A stretch of 64,000 nucleotides of DNA from contig JAJOZX010001735.1 of assembly GCA_023014485.1 (NCBI GenBank), positions 186,001 through 250,000 on the forward strand, written 5' to 3'. This stretch comes from Bathynomus jamesi. Its lineage: Eukaryota > Arthropoda > Malacostraca > Isopoda > Cirolanidae. Shown here in pieces: positions 24,891-37,282 of this stretch. Under the pieces are notes generated by a model. The model searched no databases. It had not been told where the DNA came from and saw only the letters and a list, made by a program, of their open reading frames with translations. The translations under genes were made by a program, and so were the position numbers. Numbering within the stretch: position 1 is the stretch's first letter; each line of letters opens with the position of its first letter.

Positions 24891-25989
24891 TTATTTTATC
24901 TTTGAAAAGTTATTTAATTCTTGAAGCGGAAAAATGTATTGTATTCTTGTTCCTCCTCGTAAACTTGCTTCAATACTCCCAAATATATTTTCTGTTGGTA
25001 TGTGACAAACATCATCTTGTGCAGGAAAAATGTATGAGGGACATACACCCGAAGGATGGAGAAATTTTATCAGAAAATCATCATATTCATAGTCAAAGGA
25101 CTGGACTAATCCGAGCCATAGTTTATTTTCATACATACAACCCACAAAAGAGCCTGTTTCAATTTCGCGTTGAGAGACAGTATTATGTTCTTGAACCGAA
25201 GCAGAAACTCTAATGAGCTCTTATTTCGATTGACTGTGCACCCTGAGAGAGTGGATAAACCTTCAATGAATTCTTGGAAATTGGGATGAAGCGATGTAAT
25301 TGTTGAGTACCTTTGATAGAAGTAATAGGTTCACTCAGATGTTTTTGCAAAGAAAGCTCTACATCTACAACTTCGTAGAAGCCTTTATCTGTTTTTGTCC
25401 TGGCTTCAATCCCGCTATAAAACAAATTCATAAATTTAGGTTGCGTGAAATAATCAAATATCAAATATTTTGTATATATGTATTCAAGTGCTGATGCTAA
25501 TATTTAAAAACAGAAAACTATGAATTTGGCATTAAGAAACAAATGTCCTGAACGGAGTCTCTATTGTTTTATTACCTGTTTTAATAGGGCTTTCATCAAA
25601 TAGAAGCCTTTATCTGTTTTTGTCCTGGCTTCAATCCCGCTGTAAAACAAATTCATAAATTTAGGTTGCGTGAAATAATCAAATATCAAATATTTTGTAT
25701 ATATGTATTCAAGTGCTGATGCTAATATTTAAAAACAGAAAACTATGAATTTGGCATTAAGAAACAAATGTCCTGAACAGAGTCTCTATTGTTTTATTAC
25801 CTGTTTTAATAGGGCTTTCATCAAATAAAGGTAAAATATTGTCGCTGAGCAAATCTTTATTGAATTGCCTGTCTTGAACGACAAATTCTTCCAATGGTGG
25901 TGGATTCGTGGAATTGCTACTGCTTCGCTCCATAGATTCGTTAAGTATGTCTGGCGCAGGTTCTGGCTCTCTGGATGAATGTTGAACAT
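24891..25989 (-). pseudogene. Inner-element transposase, deleted and with a duplicated exon
   Basis: Minus-strand exon 25989-25803 (acidic, Pro/Ser-rich) ends at donor GTAATA. The next exon begins after TTGTTTTACAG with GLKPGQKQIKAS, matching LIPGQKLCSTC of the middle transposase. It then jumps to C-terminal sequence LHRFIPISKNSLKVYPLSQG (about 25300) and, lower down, VGCMYENKLWLGLVQSF (25150-25090) with QDDVCHI, the Tudor-like block. The Cys cluster, DFSEN, SDG and CDG blocks are gone, so this is an internal-deletion derivative that would need a transposase supplied from elsewhere. Stops near 25210 separate the last two parts. Confidence 0.75.
25376..25825. repeat. 225-bp tandem duplication spanning an exon-intron junction
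   Basis: 25376-25600 is repeated at 25601-25825 with only about two differences (for example CCCGCTATAAA and CCCGCTGTAAA). Each unit holds the minus-strand acceptor, the start of the exon and the donor of the preceding one, so one exon of the inner transposase is duplicated. Confidence 0.95.
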
Positions 25990-27937
25990 GTTCTAATACA
26001 ATTGGCTTCTTTTAAATTGTGACATAGCAATTGCTGCATAGTAATTGATTTTCTTCCAAAATTCCATAGCTTGCAGCTGCCATGGCAGAGTTTACTTTTT
26101 TGATGTTACAGAAAATTCTTGTGTTTTTTCATAGGATCGCAACAAAATTTTGTGTTTTGAGGCATTTTAAGGGTTAGGTAAATTTACGTATACTAGAAAA
26201 TTAGGTATACTGTATACTGAAAATCTGGAAAGAAAGCAAAAAATTATTAAAATTTGGAGGATTTTTTTAAAAATTTTTTCAATTTTTTTTTCATAATAAT
26301 TATCAATAAGCTGACTTTTTATTACTTATTATGGTGTACATACATCAAATAAATTTTTTTAAAAAAAAATGATATCTTCGCTGCCAAATCGCAAAAAAAA
26401 GATTTTTTCCAAAAAATTATAATTTTATTTTTGTTAGCCTAAAAAAATGATACATATTTAGAAACTAGTTAATTTTACATATTTTTCATTTGACCAAAAT
26501 TTGGTTAAGCCATAAAATTTGACCAATTTGACCAATTTTCAAAAAAATTCAGAAATTTGTAATTTGGACCTAAATCAACCCTCACACCAAGTTTCATGAA
26601 TTTTGAAGAGGTGACCATGTACTTCATTTGTCTATTTCTCATAGAATTACCCTATAGCCAATAATTCACATGCTTAAAAACTCAGGAATTCATTATTGTA
26701 TATAGCTAAGTACTGTACACTTGTATTAAGGGAAGTAATACAACAAAGCTACTTAAATTTAAGGTTTTGTACTGAAAATGGTGGTTACTGCTAGTTTATC
26801 TGTACTAACTGCTTAATTTAAATTACTAGGAAGTGCTTAAAGAGCAGTAGAACACGGTTCTACATGATTTACTTAGGTAGATCCAAGTATTGAGCCTACA
26901 AGCTGGTCCATCTGTTGTGTTAACTGCAAATGTTGTAATAATCTAGGTATATATTATGTCTTTTTTATGAGTAAAACTTTAGATAATTTACATTTGTGAA
27001 TTAACTTACCAAGTAATAAAATTGAAGTAAAATTACGATTCAATGTTGTAAAAAGAAATTTAAACACTTCAAAAATTGAAAAAATTCAGAATTTTTCACA
27101 AAAAGTACTTTTCTTTGAATAGCCAAAACTATATGAAGGAGTTGAGATCTATTCCTTAATATATGTTTTTGTACACATGTGTATCTTTCTTTACTAGAAG
27201 TATCAACTCCTGACTAATTTCAGACACCTTTATATTAAGCCCCAAAGTTGATATTAATTTTGCAAATTTTGTGAAAATATCAACTTTTGGAAATTTTTAA
27301 AAATAGAAATAAATCCTTTTTTGGTTATTTTTTTATTTCACTCATAAATTTACAACCCATAGAGACTATTAGGAGTATTAAAACAGCTGTGATTGATGTA
27401 GAACTAAAACTTTTGAAAATGGTAGTCGTAAAAGTGGGAGGAATTGATGCAAGCTTCACAATGGAGCCATGTTTAAGCCCTTGTAACTCAGAAACTATTT
27501 GTTCCACAGCCTCTTAGCTTGAACAATTGAAAAGCCCACCAGAAGTTGTATTGGCATGACAAATTTGAAGCTTCTACTCCTATTAGAAGACACTTTTCAA
27601 GGCCTCTTAAAATGAAGGTGTTGGCCGATCAAGCCCAACATGGGCATTTTTTGTCGAAGGTGGGGGCCATTTAAGCGACTGTAAAATTAAAAGTTTTTGA
27701 CTGAGGAAGCTAAAATTTTAGATTTAAGCTATTGAATGGTGTATGAATCAACCCTGAAAATTTGAAGAAAATCGGAGATGGTCACCTGACCAACTTTCTG
27801 AAATCTGTACCAGTTGAGCTGGAATGACTCATAAGTAGAAAAAATGGCTAAAATTAACAGAAAAAAAAGTTGATACTTTATTCCATTTGAAGGGGTCCTG
27901 CCCTCCCTAAATTACAGTTTTTTAAAATTTTCATATA

Positions 27938-28146
27938 ATGGGTGTGGCAAAAGTAACGCCCTTTTAATAATTGTATCTTTATAGTTTTATATAGTATAAC
28001 CAACCACAAAATTAATTAAATTCCAGTTATTTTTTAGTTTTTACTGAGAAAGTACTTATTATTTTTCTTAAAATGCTGTAATTGATTTATTTCCTTCAAT
28101 AAAAGAGAATAAACTAAAAAGGGCGTTATTTTTGCCGCACCCGTTA
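27938..28146. mobile_element. TA-flanked MITE, about 209 bp
   Basis: Inverted ends GGGTGTGGCAAAAGTAACGC and (complement) GGGTGCGGCAAAAATAACGC, flanked by TA. The uninterrupted sequence TTTTCATATATACAAAAAAT exists in the opposite TIR (minus strand, about 39215-39235), confirming insertion at TA with TA duplication. Probably mariner/Tc1-type. Confidence 0.88.
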
Positions 28147-28379
28147 TAAAAAATGAGTTTCAACCTTATTCTATCAATCTCTGAAAAGAAATGTGTATTT
28201 GCATATAAAATAGGTATTTACAGATTTCAAAATGGCTAATTTTACTTAAAATGACTAATTTTTACAAATTCATGTAAGCTGTTAGGTAATTAATACATTG
28301 CAATTTATACATGGTGCAATAATTCTTAATACTAATAATCTATACCTACCTAAGCTTATATATAGGGTAGTTAATTTTC

Positions 28380-28764
28380 AATAGATTTTTATCCCAGTTT
28401 TGGTTCCAAACTCCCACTAAGTTCTTGAACTTGCTTTGGATTGAAGGAGTAAATAATCTTAACACCAGGCTTGATATTTAATGTCATCATGATCATGACT
28501 CCAGATTTGAAAAAATTTACTAGAGCACAGCTCTGAATTTACTTTTTTTCCCCTTACACCACTAGATAGGTTAATGATAGTAAGCTCTTGAATTGACGAC
28601 ATACCAATTACAAATTGTTTTAGCTAAATATAATAATACAATAATGTACAGTTTATAACTCACCTTAAGTTTATTTATTCATTGCAGCAGCAACAGTGGA
28701 CGATGTTAGACCTTGTATGTAGGCATTTGTTGTGAATTTACTGCCATGTATGCTTGGCCACTGA
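28380..28764. other. Outer-transposon interior, non-coding
   Basis: No gene. A segment at 28485-28545 with CATGACTCCAGATT is similar to the complement of 32590-32625, so both may flank the insertion that brought the zinc-finger gene below. Confidence 0.4.
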
Positions 28765-29087
28765 TCAATGGCTTTGTGTGATCATTACAGCAGATCTAGT
28801 GCCTGGAGCTGGACCCTCCTTCACAATTCTGCACAGCTTAGTCAAATGAGATGGCTTAATGGATCCTTTGTGTTCAACAATGTAACCAAGAATGGAGAAT
28901 GTCCCTTCAGCTGGTGCTTCACTCCAGGCAGTTGATCCATCTTTATCAAAATGCTTTAATATCTCTGTGATTCCTTTCCACAGCTGTTCTATATATTCTG
29001 TCAGCCAATTTATCACTGAGTCTTTTGTAAAACTACTTTCAGATCTGGTTCTGGATGGTCTAGCAACTTCAGCTACCTGGTAGTAAT

Positions 29088-29889
29088 CAGGGCTGTGGAG
29101 TCGGAGTCGGAAGCAATTTTGGTGGTGCTGGAGTCGGAGTTGGTAAAAATGTACCGACTCCGACCTCAATATAAATTTTAATAAAATATGTTTTTGTGTG
29201 TGATATCACTGGCAGCTATGGTGGTTAAACCACTTAAATAATAAACACAATGTTTTCCATTTCAGACACTAATGCCATTAATTCATTTTTTCTTTTCAGA
29301 TAATATTTTTGATTTTTAATGCTTATTTAATTTTGAGTTCTTTCTAAATTTCATAAGTTTTTAACTTTCAAGTCTAAAACCCCTTTCACAATGGCAAAGA
29401 CACTTCCAACAAAGTCTGCAGTTTTTTAATATTTTACAATAACCACAGATGGGAAACATTTCGTGTCAGTGTATGATAGAAGATGATGATGATGAAAAAT
29501 TATGTGAAGCAAAAATCAGTGGTTTTACTGGCTCTGATAAAAATGCACCAACCAGAGCATCAAATTTGAAAAGACATTTGCAGTGTTTCCATCCCAAAAT
29601 TTTAGAAGTTGTCATTGAGAAAGATAGTAATAAAAACCTTCCAACTACTTCAAAGTTAACAAAAGATCAGAAATCTACTGAATGACAAGCACCACTTACA
29701 AGATTCTTTACTACAGACAAAGTTACCGTAACAATGACCACAGATGATGATGCTTCACGTGGTGGTGATGAAATGCCTCTTGTGTAATTATCATCATAGC
29801 AGATTTAGAATTAATATACCTTCGGAGTCGGATAGACAAAAAATTGAGGAGTCTGAGTCGGTTTTTTATGTGCTGACTCCACAGCCCTG
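29088..29889. mobile_element. hAT element, 802 bp, retaining a BED finger
   Basis: TIR CAGGGCTGTGGAGTCGG with complementary right end; exact 8-bp duplication GTAGTAAT at 29080-29087 and 29890-29897. It interrupts the minus-strand gene above. An internal + strand ORF remains (next entry). The rest of the transposase is lost. Confidence 0.95.
29449..29685 (+). pseudogene. BED-type zinc finger fragment of hAT transposase
   Basis: 78-codon ORF with C-x-C (ISCQCMIE) and, 40 residues on, SNLKRHLQCFHPKI, i.e. the H-x4-H half of a BED finger. BED fingers are the DNA-binding N-termini of hAT transposases. No RNase H or dimerisation domain follows. Confidence 0.7.
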
Positions 29890-32044
29890 GTAGTAATCAG
29901 AATGTTTCTTGATGTATTTGTAAACTTCATTTAGGATGTAATCCTCAGCTGTTAGTTCCTTTTGCTGCCCTGTGGTATCGTGCTTAAATTCAGAAACTAC
30001 ATCATTTGCATTTCCTCCATTAGCTAATTTGGAAATTGTTTCTATCACTCTTAACATAACAGTTTTCCCTCCTTCTTTATAAAATATATTTTCTACAAAT
30101 TCTGCACTAACTGGTTTTTTGAGCTACTTGCAACATAATCTTTGTTACATAGGAAATCAATACATAGAACTTGGCACTAATTTCTTTCTCTTGTGGATGA
30201 TAAAAAAAAACATAATTTTCCACAAATATGTCAAATTGATCAAATTTGTAATTAACCATGCGAGTATTAGATTTGAGTTTTGGTCTCTTAAAACCAATGA
30301 TATTGTCAAGAACCATATTGGTATAGTCAAGGCCTGATCTCAGATTTGAAGTGATTCTGAATAAAGTCTAAAAGCTCACTTAGTTTACAAATTTTCTTCA
30401 ATGCATCAACGTGGGCTCTGTTCACAAGATGCATTAAGTCCCATCGAAATTTGAAATTTTCTCCAAACAACTTTTTCATTTCATTTTTAAATGGCTTGTT
30501 GTCCTTACAAAAAGCCCCATCTCCAACCATTCCAGATACCTTGGATTTAATTGCTTCTTCAGATAGTTTCAAGTGATTAGGAGACTTCAACACATCAAAA
30601 ATTTCATTGGCCAAATAAACTCCTGATTTGCTGCGTACTAAATTTATCCTAGCAAGTTTTACAGTCTTATCTTCTTCACTCATAACTAATACAACTAGCA
30701 TGCTTAATCCCAAAATTGTTCCAATGTCAGCTGTTATTGTTACTGAAGTTTGTTCTAAGAACCACTTTACAGTTTGTTCTTTAAGTTGATTATCTAATAG
30801 CTCACAAATTGTCTCGCACGCATGTGTGCTATGATTCAAATTTCCAACTTCACAACCTGACCTATGTAATACAGCTAGAAGTACTGGATATATAGAGCCC
30901 ATGCAGTGTTTGTTTTCATTATGTAGTATAAGATGTTGCCACATAAGTCTTCTATGCATTTAGTAGTATTCCGAGAAGATGTTTTCATCACTTCATAAAC
31001 AGCAGCTCTTTGATGATGCTGAAGTTTAATTAAATGTCTCTTCAGGTGGGTTTTCAGATTTCTAAACCATCTCTCTCGATTTTCTCCTTGTTTGCATACA
31101 TAGGTTAAATCTTTAACATTGAAGTAACCTTTTATGTTTGAATGTTTGTCTGAAGCACATGCTTTGGGGTCTGTGCAAGCTATGCAATATAATGTAAACA
31201 TTTTATCATCAGAAGCATCATCAATATCTTCTTGATTATCATCATCTTCATCCTCAACAGCTATATCTACATCAGGCATATTAGTGTCACTATTTGCAAT
31301 GTTTTCCATTATATCACTTGGTACTGAAAATGAATCATCAGCATGCCCTAGATCGTTCTTTTCCACCAATTTGAATGTAGATTTGATCAAATCATTGTTC
31401 AGGATTTCTTGTATTGATTTACACTTGCTTAAATGGGCTATGGAAATGTCAAATTTGTTACTTTTTGCTTTATTAGATTTGGATGCAACACTTGAACTTG
31501 AAGGCATATTTTGACTCTGCTCTTTATTAACCATAACAGCTTGGTGAGTTTCTTTTGTTAGGCGCAAAATTGCATTCAATGTCTTCTGGATTTGGGAATT
31601 TTCAAATTCCTCTAAAGCAGTTTTGTTAGTCTGATGCGCAGATTCCTCACTTACCTTTTGTTTCTTAGGTGGAGGAGAAGCACTTTCTTCAGTCTGTGAA
31701 ACATCTAGTGAAAAAGTTTCATTTTCTAGATTAGCAGTTGATGAAGTTGGTTCATTTTTGTGAGGTCTAGCACTAGCACATTTTGTGAACAAACTAAATG
31801 ACTGCTTTGCCGTATCTCTTTGCTGCACTTCATCCTGGTATTTCTTTACTGCAATATCTAAGCTGTGGGCCCAAACTCTGGGACCTCTTGTATTGTAACA
31901 AATATTTTTTTTGGAATTAAAATGTTCCTCCCAGTTTTGCTTTTTTGAATATTTGTTCTTGCATTGACCACAAAAGTAACCCCTTTTAACACCCTCACTT
32001 TTCTCTCCAACTTCATCAATATTAGGATCGATTATTGACTACCT

Positions 32045-32225
32045 GAAAAAATACAAAATAAGTAAAAGTTAGTAAATATAGTATGGTAAAAGTGAGTAAA
32101 AGTAAGTAAATATAGTACAATGAAAGTAAGTAAAAGTAAGTGCTTTAAACTTAGTAAAAGTAAGGAAGAGTAAGTAAAAGTAGGTAAGTTAAAGTAAGTA
32201 AAAGTAAGTTTAAACTTAACTAAAC
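32045..32225. repeat. Degenerate AAGTAAAAGTAAGTA simple repeat
   Basis: Irregular tandem GTAAGTAAAA units over about 180 bp. Confidence 0.85.
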
Positions 32226-32808
32226 TTTTCAATTCTAGAGTCATGGTGGATTACTTAAAACCGCACAAGTAATTATCTGGCCAATTTATCAAACCTGGCC
32301 GAGATCAATGGAACATAGTCCAATCCTGATAATTTTATATTAAAAAAATATACGTTTTAATAAAATTTTAATTATCAAAACATTGAAGTTTAACAAAAAA
32401 TAAAAATAATTGTTAAATATGGAATTACCAACTAAACTTAAAATAACTAAATTTGTAATTTAAAAAAATTGGTTTGTACAAGAACGTATACGCAAAAAAA
32501 TTGCATAGCATCTAGCAGATGAACAAAACCCAAACCCAAATTTACTTTTTCTCATGGTCAAATTTACTGGAGCAATGCTCCCAAGATCCCAGGAATCTGG
32601 AGTCATGAATTCATGATAGAAATCATATCACTTTGTTTTATCCAGCAAACATCTTTCATCGGAAAATAATACTGAGTGGTAGATCCTGATAAGGTGAAGA
32701 AACTTATTTTATAATCACCATGTTCTTCTGAAGTGTCTAAAATAATTCCAAACCAAACTTTATCATATTTACAGGCAACATACTGGCTAATTTGATACTC
32801 ATCTTTTT

Positions 32809-34469
32809 CAACTACACTGCGTTCGCACTTAAGCAGATTACATTTTCTCCAATCTTTTCAAAAGTTTTTCTCCAATTTCAATGAAATTTGTAGCAAATAA
32901 TCACTATATATATATAGTAGCATTGATGGTATTCATTTTGATAAGATATTTTGATGATTAAAATAATTCTCATATTTTATTGAAAAATATGTAAAATATT
33001 GCGTTCCGAATTATTAAGCAAGTCTTCTATTTACGGATCTAAATGGTGAAAATGAGTAAGAAGAAGGATTTAACATTAACTGAGAAAAGAAAAATAGTCA
33101 AATTACTCGCTGAAAATATAAAATCTATTGAAATTGCAAAGCAGTTTGGCAGAGCTTATTGAACTGTAAAAAAGTTTGTAGTAGAGGGTACCAAACTGAG
33201 ACAGCGAAGTGATAAAGGAGCTATAAGAAAAGTGACAGGCAGATATCTGTAATCAAGCGCAAATTGCAAAGCATCCATTATCCTCAAGTAAGAAGGTTTT
33301 TGAGCAGGCTGGCATACATAATGTACCAAGAACATCTCAATGTGGAATCCTCCAAACAATTGACAAGACGTGTAAACCTAAGATTCAGTCACCATTAACA
33401 CCCAGGTACAAGAAGCAGCATGTTGAATGGGTGTGTCAGTATATGAAAACAGCTTTTAATACCGTACTATATTGTTAACTGATGAATGAAAAGCATCCCT
33501 TGAGGGACTTTGTTTGGTCAAGAAGATGGATTGCTGAGAGACAATTTCTACCATCGAGATTAAGATGCCAACAAGGTGGAGATAGTCATGTTTTGGGCAG
33601 GACTGATAGGCAATGAAGTAGCTGTCCCATACAGAGTGCCTGATGTTGTAAAAATGAATGCTCAGTCTTACACAAACTTTCTAAAAGAAAACCTCATTCC
33701 ATGGTAGAGATTGACCCTTAGCAATCCATCTTCTTGACCAACCATCAGGTCCCTCAAGGGATGCTTTTCATTCATCGGTGAACAATACAGTATTAAAAGC
33801 TGTTTTCATGTACTGACACGCCCATTTTCCTGTACTGATGCGCCCATTCAACATGCTGCTTCTTGTACCTGGGTGTTAATGGTGACTGAATCGTAGGTTT
33901 ACACATCTTGCCAATTGTTTGGAGGATTCCACATCAAGATGATGATGGTACATTATGTATGCCAGCCTGCTCAAAAACCTCTTTACTTAAGGACAATGGA
34001 TGCTTTGCAGTTTGCCCTTGATTACAGATATCTGCTGCCTTATCACTTTTCTTATAGCTCCTTTATCACTTTGCTGTCTCAGTTTGGTACCCTCCGCTAC
34101 AAACTTGTTTACAGTTTGATAAGCTCTGCCAAACTGCTTCGCAATTTCAATAGATTTTGTATTTTCAGTGAGTAATTTGACTATTTTTCTTTTCTCAGTT
34201 AGTGTTAAATCCTTCTTCTTACCCATTTTCACCATTTAGATCCATAAATAGAATACTTGCTTAATAATTCAGAATACAATATTTTACATATTTTTCAATA
34301 AAATGAGAATTATTTTAATTATTAAAATATTTTATCGAAATGAATACCATCAATGCTGCTATTATATATAGTGATTATTTGCTACAAATTTCATTGAAAT
34401 TGCGGAAAAACTTTTGAAAACATTGGAGAAAATGTAATCTGCTTAATAAGTGCGAATGTAATGTAGTTG
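32809..34469. mobile_element. Mariner/Tc1 fold-back derivative
   Basis: Inverted ends CAACTACACTGCGTTCGCAC and its complement near 34469. The left arm (32809-33545) carries a + strand transposase start (ATG about 33052, KKKDLTLTEKRKIVKLLAEN, an HTH) and later FWAGLIG-type sequence. The right arm (about 33711-34469) is an inverted second copy of the same 5' half (34235-33987, minus). About 165 bp in the centre is single copy. Both halves have stops. It lies in coding sequence of the outer transposase. Confidence 0.85.
33043..33720 (+). pseudogene. Mariner/Tc1-like transposase 5' part
   Basis: LTLTEKRKIVKLLAEN and IEIAKQFGRAY mark a helix-turn-helix, followed by KLRQRSDKGAIRKV. Further on, after frameshifts, sequence around 33590-33640 reads like the FWAGxxG and GNE motifs that sit near the second catalytic Asp in Tc1-type enzymes. 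It ends at about 33708 (KENLIPW then stop), where the inverted copy starts. Confidence 0.7.
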
Positions 34470-36093
34470 ACTGTCTTTATCTGGTTCAGCCCCAGTACTT
34501 ATTCTAAACAATTTGCAATTATCAGAATCAGATGTCTGATAAGCTTGTATTAGGTTTTCTGACTGGTACAAACCTGTGGAAACCCTGTGTACCTTTAACA
34601 GGTAAAGCTTCATTAAACCTACTAGAAAGATTGAATTTATCCGCATGAACCTCCTCCTCTGTTATATACAAACAAATAATTGAATTAGTGTTCAGTGCAA
34701 AAATCATAGAAAGCTCTTGGTGTTAGAATATGACCAATATCAGTACATTGCAAACTAGCCTTTGCTACAACTCTTAATAGTTCCTCCAATACCATCACAA
34801 GCATTTTTCCCATGACTTGTGGCAAAGAAATTCCACTCAGCCTTCACACCAACATCCTGTTTATGATAGCATAGATTGCTGAAATTATATTTGTTTTTGT
34901 ATTGGCCTCCACACCCATCAGAGAAATAAATTACTTTTTGTACATTGGGGAATTTGTTTAATATCTATCCTTCATTAAATATTGTTGAAAAGTGTGAGCT
35001 GCTGATGTTGAGTGCTCAAGACAATCGCTAATAATACAGTAACTAGTATGAATTAATTCCTCATCCTTCATGTGATACACCACAAATGGATGGAGGGTCA
35101 CCTGGTCATTTGTCCAGTGAAAACTTTGTAGTTCATCTTGAGTGATGATGAATAGTTTTCTGCAAAATCCTCTAGCACAAGTATTTCATCACAGTGAAGA
35201 TTCTGTTTCATAGTCTTCAAATATTGACTCTGGCTTTTTGCAATGTAGTGGTGCCTAGTAAGAGAGAAAGTTTTCTGAAAGGTGTTCAATAAATTCATCT
35301 GGAGAAGCTATACGAGTTTCCAATGTTGATCTATCTGTATTAGTCCACTGAACATATTTAACAGAATCTCTGCTTGTCAAGGAAGGTATAGTATTTAAGA
35401 AATTAAATATGTCTATGCTACCAGGACATTCTTGACATCCATGTAACATGCATGTAGAAGAATTTATATCGCACTTTTTTCTGTAAGTGTGTAATAGGTT
35501 AAGTTTTTCTCTGCAATTGCTGATACCATGAGTTTAGGATTCTGGTGGTGGGTGCAAACACAAACTGAGTGGGTTCCTTTGCCTCCAGCAATTACACACC
35601 ATTTAGGCCTCAGATTGGCAAAGGTAGGAAACCCTATGCTATTATCATTATTTTTATATTTTGAATATAATTTTTTTAAATTTCCTAATAATAGACATTT
35701 TTGCTTGTACTCTTTTTCACCATCTTTTATTTCTTATGCTAACACAACCATCAGATTTCCCTGCACACAAACGATTGACTTCATCATCTTCGTAGAACTC
35801 CTTTATTTCAGAGATTATATCTTCAGTTAGTTTTCTTCCTTTACTGTAGATAGGAATCTGTGGCATAATACCAAATGTATGTTTCAAATGTCTGGCTTTG
35901 TCAACCATGTATCTGGTTGCACCAAACAAATCCATTGTCCTAGAAATAGGAAATGGTGATAGTGTAAGTATCTGAAGCCTCCTTTTGTACGATGATGTGG
36001 ATTTTAAGTCTTGTACAAGATCACTCATGAGGTTTTTGTGCCTATAAAAAAAAACCAACCCCAAATTACCATACAATATTAAGGATGTAAGTA

Positions 36094-36793
36094 CAGTGAG
36101 GCCTTGCATAACAAACGCCTTAAATAGCGAATTTTTGCTTAACGAATTACCTCCATAAGGCTCCATTGATTTAAATAAAGATTTTACCTTGCAGAATGAA
36201 TTTGGTAACAAAAAATGTAATAACACATTTTCTGTTCAGCTGGAGGTTTGTAGATGTCGTGAGCAGTTGTGTACAATTGCTATCAATTTTTTTTAAAATT
36301 TTGCTTTACAGTGATTTATCATTATAATAATTAATATAGTGAATAAATAATAATTAATGCTTTTAAGCATTATTAGTGCTAAATAAAGTTAGTGCACATA
36401 ATAAAGATAAAAAGTGAATTACAGTGAACTAAGTGGGCTTACGATAACACGTGTTGTTACAATAATACAACACAATTGCTCACTATTAAATTTTAATTTA
36501 TTAGCTTTATAAGTGTATAAAATGTGTAGTCATGGCCCCTAAAAGACCTTCATCATCTGCTAATGCTCCAAAATATTTAAAATATATACATAGAATAACA
36601 TTAATATAACAATAAGAACACATTACACTAAAAAACCTTTAAAAAATGGGTAAACAAGCGCAAAAAGGGTCAAAATTTGGGCTCTGGAATGAATTACTGA
36701 AAATCCCATTGGACTAATACATTGCATAACAAATTTTTCAGTTAATGAATGACCTTCTGGAATGAATTAAATTAGTTATGCAAAGCCTTACTG
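36094..36793. mobile_element. pogo/Tigger-like deletion derivative, 700 bp
   Basis: TIR CAGTGAGGCCTTGCATAAC with right end complementary (GTTATGCAAAGCCTTACTG), flanked by TA (36092-36093, 36794-36795). A + strand ATG at 36532 reads MAPKRPSSSANAPK, the start typical of pogo/Tigger/jerky transposases; the remainder is deleted. Confidence 0.88.
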
Positions 36794-37282
36794 TACATGA
36801 TTTATATTATTTAAGAATTAAGGAAGTATTGTTCTTCATGAATTTGAACATATACCAGTATATTTAGTATATGGGATGTCACATTTTAGGAAATATAGCT
36901 AATGTCTACATATATATCCAAACATGACAACCTATAATACTGTACCTATATACAGGTATTTACATACATACATTAATAGTTCAAAGTTGTCATTAATTAT
37001 TTTTAGTTTCTTACCTTTCCAAATCTGCTTCTTTGAGATGCTGTTTACTCATTGGCTCACCAACATCTTGAACTAAAGTGGCAAATGCAGTTTCCAACTT
37101 CCTCTTGAGGGAGGTTGAAGCTTTTTGTATTTTTGTGAAACTGCCTTTGATCTGCTTCCACTACTCAGGGCATCTGAAAAATATTTGAAATACAATTAAT
37201 TAATAAATATAAGTATGACATATCAGTAGCATCAATCTGAATTTCTGAACTGAAGTATATTTTTTTTAGATAATTTCATATA

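Larger units (their letters stand above)
23974..26652. mobile_element. Inner TIR transposon, 2.7 kb, same superfamily
   Basis: Left end GGGTAATTCCAGGACAAA, right end ...GAATTACCC, with duplication TATA at 23970-23973 and 26653-26656. The TIRs are about 360-450 bp (23974-24425 and 26296-26652), including TGGCTTGACCAAATTTTGGC and its complement. Contains an internally deleted transposase on the minus strand. It lies just after the middle element's transposase gene, and all three nested copies share the end pattern G-G/A-G-T-C/A-ATTCC. Confidence 0.92.
19813..27830. mobile_element. Middle TIR transposon, 8.0 kb, same superfamily as outer
   Basis: Ends GGATCATTCTAGCTCAATTG (left) and the complement of GAGTCATTCCAGCTCAACTG (right) are flanked by the 4-bp duplication ATAA at 19809-19812 and 27831-27834. 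The TIRs are unusually long, about 840 bp (19813-20655 and 26985-27830), and clearly inverted copies. Inside are a + strand transposase pseudogene (20864-23791) and a third transposon (23974-26652). It sits in the left TIR of the outer element, 5-6 bp from the LINE tail. Confidence 0.92.
28765..32030 (-). pseudogene. hAT-like zinc-finger transposase gene, broken
   Basis: Reading leftwards from about 32030: a CGQCKNKYSKKQNWEEHF zinc finger (31980-31930), a 317-codon frame (31828-30875) with low-complexity acidic stretches and a second finger LYCIACTDPKAC...HLKRH (31195-31030), then a core with TVTITADIG-like ITADIGTILGLSML (30745-30700), VGDGAFCKDNKPF (30535-30490) and RWDLMHLVNRAH (30445-30410), suggesting an RNase H-like fold. 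A hAT element at 29088-29889 splits the end; the frame resumes VAEVARPSRTRS and ends near 28767. A frameshift at about 30960-30880 and stops near 30320 disable it. Similar Zn-finger/RNase H genes occur as transposons in invertebrates; exact family not established. Confidence 0.6.
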
